NCBI GenBank assembly: GCA_050084985.1
Contig: JBITNC010000001.1
Location: forward strand, 213,652,001 to 213,716,000
From: Nageia nagi
Lineage: Eukaryota; Pinophyta
Length of the DNA: 64,000 bases
Direction: 5' to 3'
Under the pieces are notes generated by a model, which had not been told where the DNA came from, ran no database searches, and saw nothing but the letters and a program-made list of their open reading frames with translations. The translations under genes were made by a program, and so were the position numbers. Shown here one piece after another: positions 1-11,676 of this stretch (positions within the stretch are counted from its first letter, which is position 1; each line of letters starts with the position of its first letter).

Positions 1-2713
1 AGTTGAGGGGATATATCCACACTAGTATACTCTTATCCTTTTAGACTAGCAAACTATCTAAGGATAATGACTTGAACTTTCAAAACTTTACCTTTATACT
101 TTAAACCATTTAACCTAAAATATTTGGTAAACTTGGTATCCAAATCATTTTTAACATCCAAAGGAATACCTAACATTCCCTAATATTAACAACACAACAT
201 GGCACTACCACTACTTCATCATAAAGGATCACCCATCTTTTGAGAAATCCATACTTTAAGAAATGATCTACCATAACCATCATGTTGGAATAGACATGCT
301 TATACAAATTCTTTATCACTAAAACCCCTTTTCACCAATATTGAAGATCTAGTTAACATAAAGGAAGGTTGGAGGGGATCCAATTAATATATTCATTAGA
401 GTCACTTTCCCATAATCTACTAGAGATATAAGATAATATATTCATTGAGAAGAGTCTAATTTTGCTTATCCATAACCATAAATTATTCTATTATTAAGGA
501 AAGGGATTACTCTCCATTGATTAAATATTTGGAGGGGAATGTTCTCCTACACATCATCTAAATGAAACTTTTATCACCTAGCATAGGTAGTAACATATTT
601 TCCCCATTATACTCTATAATAATATCACCATCCAATGGAAACTGACTCAACCAATACCACACTACACATATTTCCATTTGTATATCATTACCTCACAACC
701 TAATCTAAATTCATTAATTTTTGTAATAAGAAGGAGGAATTCCCTCAACTTTTGATGATACTAGGAAAATTATAGGTATACTCCCCCACGTAGATGAAGA
801 AAGATACCTTTCCTAGTTTCTACCTTCATGAGGCACATGAGTGGCTTCCCTTTGCTTCTAACCCTTCATAGTAACACATATCATACATTTCCCAACATTA
901 TTATCTCCATAAAGTCTTATTTGCATTTATTGGTGCACCCTTGAAAAAGATTATCCTACCAAAGATACACTAATACTAATTTTGATAAGATATCTCCACA
1001 TGGATGTCCCAAGTATACTATCACTTGACATAGCCAAATATCACTAATATCCAAAGCCATAAACTATTCTCCACATACATAATTTGATGACCTAAGATCC
1101 CATGAAACCAAATGAAGATTAGCTTCATACATTGAATCACATACCAATCCACCAAGTCCCACCAAGTGATCTCCTATTTAGTCATATAATTTACCTTAGC
1201 CTCCCACACTTAGTTATCTTATCTTCTCATCACATAATAGTCAAGAAGCCCAATCCAAAGTTATTGCTTTTCCTTTCTTTATTATTTTACTCTTTTGAGG
1301 AGAGTCACTCCTTGATTAACTATATCACACCACCATATGATTAAGGTATTAATGATTTTCACTTATATGAATATTATATGACCTAACACTCGTATTCATA
1401 ATAGCTATAGGTGCTTTAAATACCCTCATTTTTTCTTATCTATCACTAAAAAGATTCTAGATTGAGGGACATGTTAGAAGCCTTAGGCATTCACATACCA
1501 ATCTAAAAATTCTTATCCCAAATTTATATTATATACCTTCTCTTCTAACACATTAAATTTTAAACTTAACTTGTTCTAATTAAACCTTGTTTATGCATAA
1601 TAAATAGGAGTAGATATCATATACACTTCATGCAACCAACTTTTCATACACCCAAAACATAGAGAATTACCTTCAAGAGGGTTATCCATATTATCTTGAT
1701 TATTATTATCCTTCAAAAAGGTATTTAGAGACCCATAGTATTGCATAGTATAAGGATTCCATTATCATAACTTATTCCTATCATCCACTCTACCTTTTGC
1801 TTGACAATTCCTTATTTCAAGAAACCCATCAACCATACCATACATTTTGATGATCAAATCCATGAGATACCATTTCCATAAGGAATGAGTATTGTCCACT
1901 TATATTAAAGATCAATCCCAAAATTATATATGTTCCCTAATATGAATACAAATTAACCATTCACTTCCTCTTGGTAAACCATGCTTCCCAATATTATTAC
2001 CCTAAATAACAATACATATGCACTAAAGTAAATATAAGGTGTTCTAAAAGAATTCATAAATATAAGGTGTACTTGGAGTAGTACTTGAAGTATATTATAC
2101 CACTACATTTAACCACTCAAAAGCCATGCAATATATGCAACATGTTCATTAATACCCAAGTATACAAAAGTGATAAAATTTTCCCTTAGAAACACCTTAT
2201 TATTTCCCATAAGGGTTCTATGGTCCAACACTTATTAGAAATTGATAGTATAACTCCCTTCCAACATAGTGTTAATAAGTCTTCCATTAGAGGTGAAGCA
2301 TCCTTCATGGTGCAAGTACACACATGAGAAAACCAACTAGCATCACATGACACCTAGACCTGACAAGAACTAACCCTTATAGGTTGTTCATTTTTTCAAT
2401 CCTTAGATCAAGCCTAAAAGAGTTCCCTTTTTCTCATAGAAGGTATCTCCAAAATCACTAGATTACCAATCTCCATACTATATGCATAACTCAAACATCA
2501 TTCACCTTCAACACATTGTCACACTATCAAAGTCTTCCTTAATAAAGTCCCTTCTATACAATATTCTCAAGTCAATGTACATGGAGCTCTTAGATGGTCA
2601 CATAAATACTTCATGGCCAAGTCCTAAAAGACACATCCAAGAAGACATCAACATTGGCTCATATTAAGACCACTGGTAATGTGCAAACATTAGATTGAAT
2701 CTAGACCCCCTCT
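1..2713. repeat. Repeat family R, copy R1 (left part)
   Basis: AT-rich sequence with no convincing coding region. From about 900 it aligns with R2: 900-1390 matches about 6250-6750, and about 1990-2710 matches about 14560-15240, with scattered substitutions and indels. The first 900 bases have no clear partner here. Short ORFs at 1132-1344 and 2482-2667 match no family I know and are not conserved in R2. The class of the repeat is unknown. Confidence 0.6.
2709..2713. repeat. Degraded target-site duplication of E1 (left)
   Basis: CCTCT before the left LTR compares with TTTCT at 5086-5090 after the right LTR: two C-to-T differences. The uninterrupted R2 copy at about 15235-15255 reads through this site, so it acts as an empty-site control. 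Confidence 0.55.
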
Positions 2714-2985
2714 TATTATGACCCCATAACATGTATTAGGAATAGTACTTATGTTTAGTCCCATATGCACTATGCATTGGGTTACTTATGTTGTAAAAGC
2801 TATTTATAGGGGATTTCCCTATTATTAAAAAGGGGAAAGAAGAAGAAATAGTTGAATTTTATGTGAGAAGTGATTTCTCAAGGAGGTGCCCCCTCAAAGT
2901 AGTACAAGTGATCTATTAGTGTAGAATTAGTGTATTTGTGTAAAAATAAGGTATAATCCAATTATGATCTATTATGATCTTAACA
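2714..2985 (+). repeat. E1 5' LTR
   Basis: Pairs with 4813-5085. The copies share the start (T[A/G]TTATGACCCCATAACATG) and the end (ATCTTAACA), plus most of the middle. The first TG has become TA here. The opening contains a short inverted repeat, TTATGACCCCATAA. Confidence 0.85.
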
Positions 2986-2987
2986 TC

Positions 2988-2999
2988 TTGTATCAAAGC
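2988..2999 (+). other. E1 primer binding site (tRNA-iMet type)
   Basis: TTGTATCAAAGC lies two bases after the LTR. It differs at two positions from TGGTATCAGAGC, the usual plant initiator-Met primer site. Confidence 0.6.
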
Positions 3000-4012
3000 T
3001 TTAATTTTGGCTTTTATGGGTAGTTTTGTTGCTAGTGCAAGTGGTTTTTATTATCTATGAGTGGTTTTGTATGTTGAGTAGTTTTGGGTGGTTTTGGTTA
3101 TATGGGTGAATTTATACAATGTAGGCCCATTATATCTTTTTGGTAGATTTATAGGAGATTTAAAGTAGAAGCCCATGAGTGAAAGCATATTTGAGTAAAT
3201 AATGCATGTGCAATGGTTTCATTGGTAGAAGACATCTTGAGAGGATTCAATTCTATGCATGGGCATTTGGAAGAAGTTCCCATAAAGCAAGTGGAAAGGG
3301 TAGCTAGATCTAGTTTATGTAGAATAGGAATAAGGACATGGAAGAGAAGTTGTAGTGGCATAGAAGTAGGAAAAAATGAAACCCTAACATCCATAGATCT
3401 AGTTATCAATATGGGAAGGGATGAGATCCAAAATGTGTAGGTTTTTGCAAGCTTAAATAAGGGCTTATAGGTATTTGGGGTTTTCACACTAGCATCATCC
3501 ATTATTGAGGATAAATTGCATGTTAGAGGGTTTATTAAAAGATTTAAAGGCTTAGATCTACAATGTCATCATTTCAATTTATGGAGTTCCATGTTTAATT
3601 TATGCAAGGAAGTGTGTTTCATATTTTAGCTTTTGGGGGTTTATTATTGGTCCAAAGGGGATCATGTGATTAGTCATTTTATATGTTCTCATAAAGATCT
3701 TTCCAATGGTGTACCATTGGCATCAATCAAAGACTTGTAGAAAACATTATGGCATTTGGAAGGCTTTCCTATATTGTACCATTTATTCCATTTTTCAAAT
3801 TTCTTGTAAAGAGGTCATTTTTGAGGTGGTGAACAAGACCTATTGGAAACTCTAATTTAGGATATTTAGAGTAGTTAAAAAAATAATATAAAACATATAT
3901 AGATATATATAAATAAATAAATAATGATGATGATGGATACTATTGCTCCACCATTTATACTAATTTTATGCATCATTATATTGATGATTTTTAGGATTTT
4001 TGTGATGACTAT
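3000..4012 (+). other. E1 internal leader, no recognised gene
   Basis: About 1 kb between the primer site and the gag remnant. A 75-codon ORF at 3213-3440 and an overlapping 117-codon reverse ORF at 3149-3502 match no known family and look like chance openings. AT-rich, with a short TATA/AAAT run near 3890-3925. Confidence 0.4.
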
Positions 4013-4434
4013 GTGATGGATGAGAAATTATCCCTTCATTTATTCACTAATGACTTAAGGGAAGAAGTAAAAAATAATGTAGTCATGTTTAATCCACCAA
4101 ATCTAATAGATCCATATTCACTAGCCAAGTTAGCAGAGGTTATACTTCCATATCCACAACCTATTATGATTCATGATAGCATCCATTTGAGCTAGTAGAC
4201 TCCTATTATAGAGTGTGAGGACATTCCTCTCACTTATCTTAGCATATATGATGTGGAGCTAATGGACCCCATTAAGGAGTATGAGGCCCTTCCTCCACCT
4301 TATATCCATACCAATGATGTGGCTTTTGAGATTTTGAGTCTAATGGAGTAGGTTTTAGAGTGTGAGGATATTCCTCTCACTTACATTACTATGGATGATC
4401 TTAGGTTGCATGTTTATTTTAAGCACCCATCATA
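4013..4434 (+). pseudogene. Gag remnant of E1
   Basis: The frame from 4013 encodes a segment with the pattern L-x3-LREEV...MF-x-PxxL-x3-SLAKLAE. This resembles the end of the retrotransposon Gag core, where a helix ending in FxLAKLxE is common in plant Ty3/gypsy Gag. Two adjacent TAG codons end the open stretch at 4196; the frame continues to about 4434 with one more TAG. Within it the segment ECEDIPLTY occurs twice about 55 residues apart, so it has an internal duplication. No zinc knuckle is visible. It is a pseudogene now; the family call rests on a short pattern only. Confidence 0.45.
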
Positions 4435-4798
4435 GACTATTCAACATAACTATAGCAATATGGTGGGTTCTTTATGGATTCTTTTGGATACTTATTTTTG
4501 TTCCTTTTTTGATATTAGCATCATCTTTATTAGAGTAGATTTTTGATACATGGATGGTCTCATATTCAGCTTTAGCATACTATTGGCTATTATGGCCAAG
4601 TTGGACTCCTTGGTTCCCTCTTATTTTTATTATTCATTGATAGATTTTATATGTACTTTACATTTTTGGTAAGCTTTAAGGACAAAGCTTGTCAAAGGGG
4701 GTAAGAATGTTATGACTCCCCTTAGTCTATTAGGTGTGTGGTGTGTATTATATTTTTTTAGTGTTTGGTGTGTAGAATCTTTAAGGACAAAGCTTCCT

Positions 4799-4812
4799 TA
4801 AGGGGATGGTAA
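4799..4812 (+). other. E1 polypurine tract
   Basis: The purine-rich run AAGGGGATGGTAA lies directly before the right LTR, as expected for plus-strand priming. Confidence 0.6.
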
Positions 4813-5085
4813 TGTTATGACCCCATAACATGTATTAGAAATAGTACTTGTGTTTAGTCCCATATGCACTATGTATTGTGTTTTTTATGTTGTAAAAGCT
4901 ATTTATAGGTGCTTTTCCTATTATTAAAAATACAAAGCAAGATGAATGAGTTAATTTTTATGTGATAAGTTATTTGTCAAGTATTATCCCACCTAGAAGC
5001 AATGTAAGTGATCCATTAGTGTAGAATTAGTGTATTTTTCTATGAATAAGCCATAATCTAGTTATGATCTATTAGGATCTTAACA
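4813..5085 (+). repeat. E1 3' LTR
   Basis: Retains the intact TGTTATGACC start and TTAACA end. It differs from the 5' LTR at many positions, including small indels, which indicates an old insertion. Confidence 0.85.
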
Positions 5086-6747
5086 TTTCTCCACAAAGGT
5101 ACAAGCATAGCATCAATTTGGTTCCCAACTAAAGGAAAAAGACCTATTTCCCATATACTCTCTTTATAAAGGTAGGTTATAAATATACTTCCTTATAAGG
5201 TATCATTACTCTTTATTCTATATCTTGATTCATACTGATGATATATGTAAGTAACCTCTAAAAACTTAATTCAAATCTCACTTTTCATTTGAACACCATT
5301 TTCAAAGCAAATTAGTTCCTTGGGTAAACTTCCTCTGATGTCCACCACTAAAGACATACTTCTTCAAAATTAATGATGTGCCCATTCTTGGTTGGCATAC
5401 TAATGACTCACATCTCATAAATAGTTGCATTAGGTATACATTTTAACTTATTATAACCTTTATGCCCTTTCTAAAACCAAGCATAAACAACATTGTGACA
5501 TACCAAACCAAACTAATACTAAAACACTTGTAGCCATTCAAACAACATATTCACTTAATGAGAATGCAAAATGCACCTCCAAAGTTTTTATAAATAGTCA
5601 AAAATATAAATATTTGGTAAAATATAATCAAATTTTAAGCTAGATTAGTTCTTAGCATGCTATATCTAACCTCTAAGTTCTTTCAACTAATTTTCAACCA
5701 AAAATGGTGTACATGTCAGGATGGCCTAGGTGGTCACCAATCCCTAACCACCTTACCCAAACCCTTCAAACTAGGATACCATATGTGACAATACTAGAAT
5801 GAGCCACCCCTTAAATCATGGATACCAAAGGTACTACTCAACACTAGAATCGACTATATGGACTAGCAACTTGCATAAGACATAGCCCAAGAGTTTAGCT
5901 AGCTTTTTTATCTATCAATTACTTAGTCACAATCTATCCAAAGGCCTTGCAACCTCAAGACATAACTTGGTCCCTTGGAGTACTAAGGTTTTGGTCCATT
6001 ATTATACTAGGCTTGCTAGCCATGCACTACCATAGGGAACCAAAGGGCCCTAGCTTTCCACACATCCAATGACCTTCTAATAAGTTTCACCCCTATGGCC
6101 CCATTTATATTCATTCACCCTAGTGACCCACCTAGTCCAACCATAGGAATAGAATCTCTCTCTCTCTCTCTCTTGTCCATGTCCAAAAGTGCTCATTATG
6201 TGTTAGAGGTTGCACTCTTTCCCACTCACACCCTTAAGAGAGGTCACCCTCTTATCAACATGCTTATCTCTATAAAGTCTTATTATATATTTTAATGCAC
6301 CCTTGACCAAGCTTATGCTACCAAAGATACATTGATAATAATCCTAACGAGACATCTCCACATGGATATCTAAGTATATTATCACCTAACAAATCCAAAT
6401 ATCACTAATATCCAAACCCATCAACTCATTCACATACATATGTTGATGACCTAAGAGCCTATCAAACCAAGTTGGGATGAAGTTCATACATTAGATTACA
6501 CACAAATCAACCAAGTCTCACTAGGTGCTCTCCTAGTTGGTCACACAATCTACCTTAGCTTCCCACACACTTATCTCATAATCTTATCACATCATAGGTA
6601 AGAATCCCAATATATAGTTACTACTTTTCCTTGCTTTATTATTTTACTCTTTTGAGGAGAGTCACTCTCTATTCAACTATCACACCAACATACGAGTGAG
6701 GTATATATGGTTTTCACTAATGTACATTTGATGACTTGACACTCATG
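5086..6747. repeat. End of R1 and start of R2 (repeat family R)
   Basis: 5086-5400 continues R1 and matches 15241-15620. From about 5745, R2 begins with sequence that also matches a third copy at about 31085-31580, including a CT microsatellite at the same place. 6245-6750 matches 900-1390. The stretch 5400-5745 has no clear partner. No coding region is supported. Confidence 0.55.
6155..6173. repeat. (CT)n microsatellite in R2
   Basis: A run of TC dinucleotides. The homologous position in the third copy (31443-31475) also carries a CT run, about twice as long. Confidence 0.85.
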
Positions 6748-6752
6748 TTTAT
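6748..6752. repeat. Target-site duplication of E2 (left)
   Basis: TTTAT directly before the LTR is repeated exactly at 14525-14529 directly after the right LTR. Confidence 0.9.
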
Positions 6753-6880
6753 TGTTAACACATAAAAATGAATTTATGTTTTTAAATCAATAAATTAATG
6801 GAATATGCTTGGCCTAAATATATGTCTTGAATGGATTAAAGTGATAATATCAATGTTTGTCTTGAATATGAATTTTATAA

Positions 6881-7080
6881 TGATTATTTTGAATATTGCA
6901 TGGATTATCTTGAATATTGCATGGGTTATCTTGAGTATTGCATGGATTATCTTAAATATTGCATGGGTTATCATGAATATTGCATGGATTATATTGAATA
7001 TTGCATGGGTTATCTTTAGTATTGCATGGATTATCTTGAATATTGCATGGGTTATCTTGAATATTGCATGGATTATCTTG
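6881..7080 (+). repeat. 21-bp tandem array in E2 5' LTR
   Basis: About ten copies of a 21-bp unit of the form TGGATTATCTTGAATATTGC plus A. Units alternate GGA and GGG near the start, giving a 42-bp dimer. Because 21 is a multiple of three and one frame has no stop, the array appears as a repetitive hydrophobic ORF with an IAWIILN-type heptapeptide. I read this as a by-product. It is absent from the E4 LTR. Confidence 0.9.
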
Positions 7081-7166
7081 TTTATTGGTGTGTTTATCTT
7101 GAATGTTGTGAATTAGCCTTATTTATGTAGATGCATGCTAACCCATGGGTGGTATTATCTATTATC

Positions 7167-7176
7167 TATATAAATA
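7167..7176 (+). promoter_or_regulatory. LTR TATA box of E2
   Basis: TATATAAATA is conserved at the same place in all four LTRs of the E2/E4 family (7167, 13938, 19745, 27309), in an otherwise variable region. Transcription would start about 30 bases downstream. Confidence 0.6.
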
Positions 7177-7755
7177 AGGGATCTAATAGTAAGTCCACAA
7201 TAACAAGGATACACATGATCCCACATATGGTCTTGTAAGTGGCTACCCCTTAAGGTATCTCTTGGTACTGCCTACAAGGCTGTGGTTTGTGTGCTTCCTT
7301 ACGTGAGCTATCTTGACATCTACGATCTATTCTGATATCATACTGCTATCTAAGACATCTACATTGAAGTTCTAGACTTAATCAAGAGGTCAAAACTACC
7401 AAATGAAGACCATCGATGCTCCTTTGTGAAAGGAAGAACACCATCGGTGCTCTTATATCATTGAAACAAACTACTCGTGATCCTTTTTTTGCATCCTTGT
7501 AGGTCATGACATTGTTGGAAAGGTAGCTCATCATTAGTACATTGCCAATATCTACATCTTTCATTATCAAGTACATTCCATGAGGTAAGTACACAAATTA
7601 CAGTCTTGTTTGGTACAATTACACTTCTAAATTGGTTATTTTGTTGATTGTTATCTAGAATAAATTGCTATCTATAGCTTAAATACAGATAATATTGAGT
7701 TTGTAGATATTTGCCTATTTACTTATTTGCACGCTCAATTTTATTTGTAAACATT

Positions 7756-7773
7756 TGGTGAACCCGACGTGAA
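7756..7773 (+). other. E2 primer binding site (tRNA-Trp type)
   Basis: TGGTGAACCCGACGTGAA lies two bases after the LTR. From memory of plant tRNA-Trp(CCA), whose 3' part reads TTCACGTCGGGTTCACCA, this is an 18-of-18 complement. The diverged form in E4 lies at 20350. Confidence 0.65.
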
Positions 7774-7844
7774 GTGCACATCATTATACTAAAACCCTAA
7801 AGGTTTTATTTAAGACTAACATCTATTTTGTGAGTGTTTTAGTT

Positions 7845-9062
7845 ATGGAGCAGCTTAAGTTATTCTTGCATAGTCTTTCAAAAAGAGATTTGGATGAATT
7901 ATTGGTAGAAATCAAACATGATGATCCAAAGGGATCTGGAGGAATGCAAAATAGCATTGAGGGTGATAATAGTAATTTTTAGGCTACTATGGAAGGTATG
8001 CAGAGGTAGATAGATAGATTGGCAAGGAGATCAGCTCTGCTTAATGATTCTTTCAAATTTGGTAGTCCTTTATGTGATGAAATTCGTAGGCACATGCCAC
8101 CATCTGACTACAAAGAGCCAAAATTTAGTAAGTTTAATGGTGAAGGAGATCCAAGAAGACATATACAAGGATTCAAGGATGAGTGTGAACTCAAAATCGG
8201 TACAAACCAAAGATTGCAAGCTAAATTCTTCCCCGAGAGCTTGGAAGGAGAGGCTCAAGAATGGTTTTATGCCTTACCTAAAGGGTCCATCACATCATTT
8301 GAGGAATTCAGTAATTTGTTTTTGGAGCAATATAAGCATAACATCAAGAAGGAGGTTATGCTATCAGATTTATGTGCTATCAAGCAGGACAGTGATGAGC
8401 AATTAGACAAATTTGTTGTAAGGTTTAAGAAGACATGGCAGCAAGTGAAGACCAGATTAATAGAAAAAGAGGTAAATAACATTTTTAAAGAAGCTGTTAT
8501 ATTGCCCTTACAATCATATGTTATCGATTATACACATCTTACATTTTTTGATATGACGTATAAACTGTTAGAGAAAGAAAAAGTCCTTGTGAAGCTAGGG
8601 CTTGTAAAGTATGGCAATAGTGATAAGACAAAAGCAAAGGATAAGAGACCGCAATCACCAAAAAAGGAGAAAACTATTCATATGGTTGAGAATACAAGTG
8701 AGACAAAAGAGTGGAAATTTGTGAAATTTCCCATACCTCCAAGACATATCCTAAAAGACCTTGTGGAAAAAGGGTTATTACAACCCTTACCTAAGCGTGA
8801 AGAAGATCCTACAGTAGAAAAACCCCATTGGTATAAGGAAGATAGGTATTGTGAATATCATCAGACTAAGGGCCATGCTACTAATGGGTGTGGAAACCTT
8901 AGGGATAGAATACAGAAGCTCATAGAAGATGGATTCTATGTGTGTCTAGTAAAGGTCAAAGATACAAGAGAAGAACAGCATGTCAATATGATCTTTCTTA
9001 AAGATGATTGCGAGGTTAGCACCGATGGGAGCTCCAAGCCCTCTGGAGGTATCATTTGGTAG
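7845..9062 (+). pseudogene. Gag of E2 (Tat-like), nearly intact
   Basis: The Gag start at 7845 begins MEQLKLFL, like MDQLRVFL in E4. The frame has TAG stops at 7980 and 8007 and is then open for 347 codons to 9062. It shows the Gag core (about 8100-8580; EGEAQEWFYALP, SFEEFSNLFLEQY, LDKFVVRFKKTW) and a basic Lys/Pro-rich linker. A variant zinc-binding motif, CEYHQTKGHATNGC, follows near 8850-8895, typical of Tat-group Gag. The product would form the particle shell. The last dozen residues, just before the AT microsatellite, do not match E4 and may belong to the captured insert. Both early stops are one transition from CAG. Confidence 0.85.
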
Positions 9063-9064
9063 AT

Positions 9065-9066
<2 letters not shown>

Positions 9067-9127
<61 letters not shown>
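9067..9127. repeat. (AT)n microsatellite
   Basis: About 60 bases of pure AT repeat directly after the gag stop, at the junction with the antisense gene block. It may mark the edge of the acquired segment. Confidence 0.95.
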
Positions 9128-9132
<5 letters not shown>

Positions 9133-9482
9133 AAAAAGAGAGCTAGCAATTGGTTTAGGTCGCTAACGGATGTCATGGTCAAGATTGGAGGGCTTCATGA
9201 TGTCATAACAGGAGCGTCAATGTTGTATTTCATGATAATAGGACCATCGATGGTCCTCTTTTAGTGGAAAAATAGAGGAAAGAAAAAGATTCCAATTCCT
9301 TTCATAGCATGAGAAGTCAAAATTTTAGGTCATGTCATTGGCATTCATTCTCAAGGATCACGGAACATCAAATTCATGCATCACAAGTACAAGAGCAAAT
9401 CAGGTACCAAAATTTGTGTTTTATATATCATGATCAAAATGTTTTGGTTTACAATACAACTGATGAGATTACATAGAATGAT
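9128..9482. other. Spacer between gag and antisense gene, with a perfect 16-bp palindrome
   Basis: Non-coding. It contains GGACCATCGATGGTCC at 9241-9256, a perfect palindrome followed by TCTTTT. This is the cleanest copy of a motif scattered through E2 and E4. It would form the 3' untranslated region of the reverse-strand gene. Confidence 0.5.
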
Positions 9483-9778
9483 TTAGAATCTCCTACTAGA
9501 CCCCCCTCCCCCTACACTAGAGCTAGTAGCCCTACTAGATGTACCACCCCTGCACTGTGCCTTGTACTTCTCTACACATGCCTTCTCCTCGTTGATCTGT
9601 CTCTCAGCCTGGTGAAGCTGCTCATAGAGGGCCTTGATTTCCTTGTTGGCCACTTATAGGTCCTAATAGATACCAGCATAATCCCCTCCTTTAAACTATA
9701 GATGACCCTATAGCTCTCTAATCTCCTCATCCTTCTGACCGATTTGACCACGTAGCTTAGCCATCTCAACCTCAGGAT

Positions 9779-9867
9779 CTATGAAATAGCATAAACATAT
9801 CATGTTAGTCCCTTGCATATCATGAAAGGTAGAAAGTCAAAGCAAAGTAAAAGAGAAAATAGGTTAC
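9779..9867 (-). other. Intron 2 of the antisense PMD gene
   Basis: Begins GTAACC and ends TTTCATAG on the reverse strand, 89 bp, T-rich. It is phase 1: the split codon restores Asp within an acidic run and joins the coiled-coil exon in frame. Confidence 0.7.
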
Positions 9868-11293
9868 CATCATCATCCTCATCATAGTCTTCCTCCTCCC
9901 AATCTGTATCCATCTCATACTCAGGTTCATACTCATCCTGGTCTGGATCAGTCTCCTCATTATCATCATGACCTACATCTAGAGATGTGTTGTAAGCATA
10001 TGTCAGGCTACTCTCTCCTCCCCACCCTCCCACTATGAAGGGAGCATCCCATTCAGTCTGTATGTCTCTTGTGTCTTCATCCTCCCATGCATCATCACCT
10101 AGGTCAGCATCATGAAGGCCTATGTGGTGAGGATGGTGTGTCCTCCACTAGTCTAGGTAGTCCTTTGTGTGATCAGGTCCATCTATGTCATCATCGACCC
10201 CATGGTTAGAGTCCTTGCTAGGGGACTCCCAATCTAAGTCCTAGTTAGGTACTGGCTCATAATCCTCTGGGAGGTGCCTACTACGGTAGTAGCACACTAA
10301 TATCCTGCAATCATTCGATATGCCTTGCTAGAGGTCGAACTGATGGAGTACCCACTCTGGCCTATATGGCTCCACTAGTGCCCTACGTGCCTATAGGTAT
10401 GTAGGGTGTCTCACCCATACCATCTCCTATATGTCCTCCTCCCACTCTAGTACACCTCCCTAATAGGGATGCCAGTATATCTATGCCTCTTGCAGTAGGT
10501 CAAATCATACCCACCATCCCTCTAGGTCCATGCTAGGAAAATTTGGTCCCTCTATCATCGCCCATCATTGCTAGGTGGGTACATCATTTGGCTGATCTAG
10601 GGGTAACATCATCAGTCTAGAGATGATGATGTGATCATATGCCCACACTTGTAGTATCATAGAATGAGCCACCTATCTCCCCCCTCTCTCCACCTCTGTA
10701 AAGTCATGGAGATCATGATAGAGTTGCACCAGTATTGCAGGGCACCATGCATACCACTACCTGTGTGTCACCATGTCCTGAATGATAGGAACCATGCCCA
10801 TAGGAAAGGTCTCACTACTCTTGTCTGGGTAGACAATAGCAACCAAAAGGTAGGTAATGAGGAGTCTCATCTGTAGGTCACCCTGTGCTGGAGGATTCTC
10901 TGACACATGTCTCACTAGGGACACACCCCTCTTGCTATGGTTTACTTCATCTGACCCCATCAACCATGTAGCCCATACCTCTACCTATTCCAAGCTTGGA
11001 ATAGGAATCATGTTCACTAGCCTCCCCCTGATAGGAAGTCTAGTGATCCTGTAGATATCCTCTAGTGTCACTGTAATCTCACCAGTTGGAAGGTGAAAGG
11101 TGTTGGAGTTTGGATCCCACCTCTCCATCAAAGCTATCAGCATGTTGCAATCATGAAACACATAGTTAGCAAATGCAAGGTAGCTAAACAAAATGTCCTC
11201 TAGAATGCTCTAGGCTGCATCAGTTTGTGGCCACTGTTGGGTAGTAGTAAAGGTGACACTCTTGCCAGATGGTCACATAAGGTATGCATGGTT

Positions 11294-11676
11294 CTGCAAG
11301 AAAAGAATGACAAAAGGCAAGTCAATATCAAGATATGAAACATAGATAGCAAAAATAGTACTGGTAAAGAGGACCACCCACAGTCTAGAGCAGGTGAAAA
11401 GGACCACCCACGGTCAAAACTAGGGCAAAAAGGACCACCAATGGTCCTATTTTTGTACATGAAGGTTAATGAAATTTGGGGTGTAGGTTCATATGAATGA
11501 GCATAGTATAGCCATGATACTAGAAATTTGAAAAAATAGAATAAAAGAGGAAAAATGAAGGGCTAGGGTATGCAATAGGAAAACCCTAGGGGCAATTCGA
11601 AAAACCAATGTATAGGCAGATAAAATTTGAAAATAAGCAAAAGCATAGCAAGGAAAAGGTAGGAGATACAATGTAC
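11294..11676 (-). other. Intron 1 of the antisense PMD gene
   Basis: Begins GTACATTG after CAG and ends in a T-rich run with TTCTTGCAG, 383 bp, phase 0. On the plus strand it contains three copies of the GGACCACC...GGTC motif at about 11371-11446. Confidence 0.7.

Larger units (their letters stand above)
2714..5085 (+). mobile_element. E1: short non-autonomous LTR retrotransposon with gag remnant
   Basis: A 2372-bp element with LTRs of 272 and 273 bp, a tRNA-iMet-like primer site, a purine-rich tract before the right LTR, and about 1.8 kb of internal sequence. No protease, RT or integrase is visible. A decayed Gag-like segment is present, so the element resembles the class of short LTR elements that carry only gag (TR-GAG type). 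It interrupts repeat R1. Comparison with R2, which lacks it, confirms both ends. It would depend on enzymes supplied by another element. Confidence 0.8.
6753..7753 (+). repeat. E2 5' LTR
   Basis: Starts TGTTAACACA and ends TTTGTAAACA. It aligns with 13524-14524 without indels. It holds a 21-bp tandem array (6881-7080) and a TATA-like box at 7167-7176. The roughly 215-bp excess over the E4 LTR (785 bp) is about the size of the array. Confidence 0.95.

Noticed and set aside
1132-1344. Small plus-strand ORFs in R1 (1132-1344, 2482-2667)
   Set aside because: Not kept in the R2 copy and no recognisable motif.
6805-7116. 103-codon hydrophobic ORF with IAWIILN repeats, present in both E2 LTRs (also 13576-13887)
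   Set aside because: It follows from a 21-bp tandem repeat with one stop-free frame. Both LTRs carry it because they are copies, and E4 lacks it. No sign of a start context or selection.
9483-11293. TAG read as glutamine (altered genetic code) in the PMD gene
   Set aside because: Stops also include TAA and TGA at codons where Gln, Arg or Trp are expected. The same pattern occurs in old pol genes, while the young E6 integrase has none. Decay explains it better.
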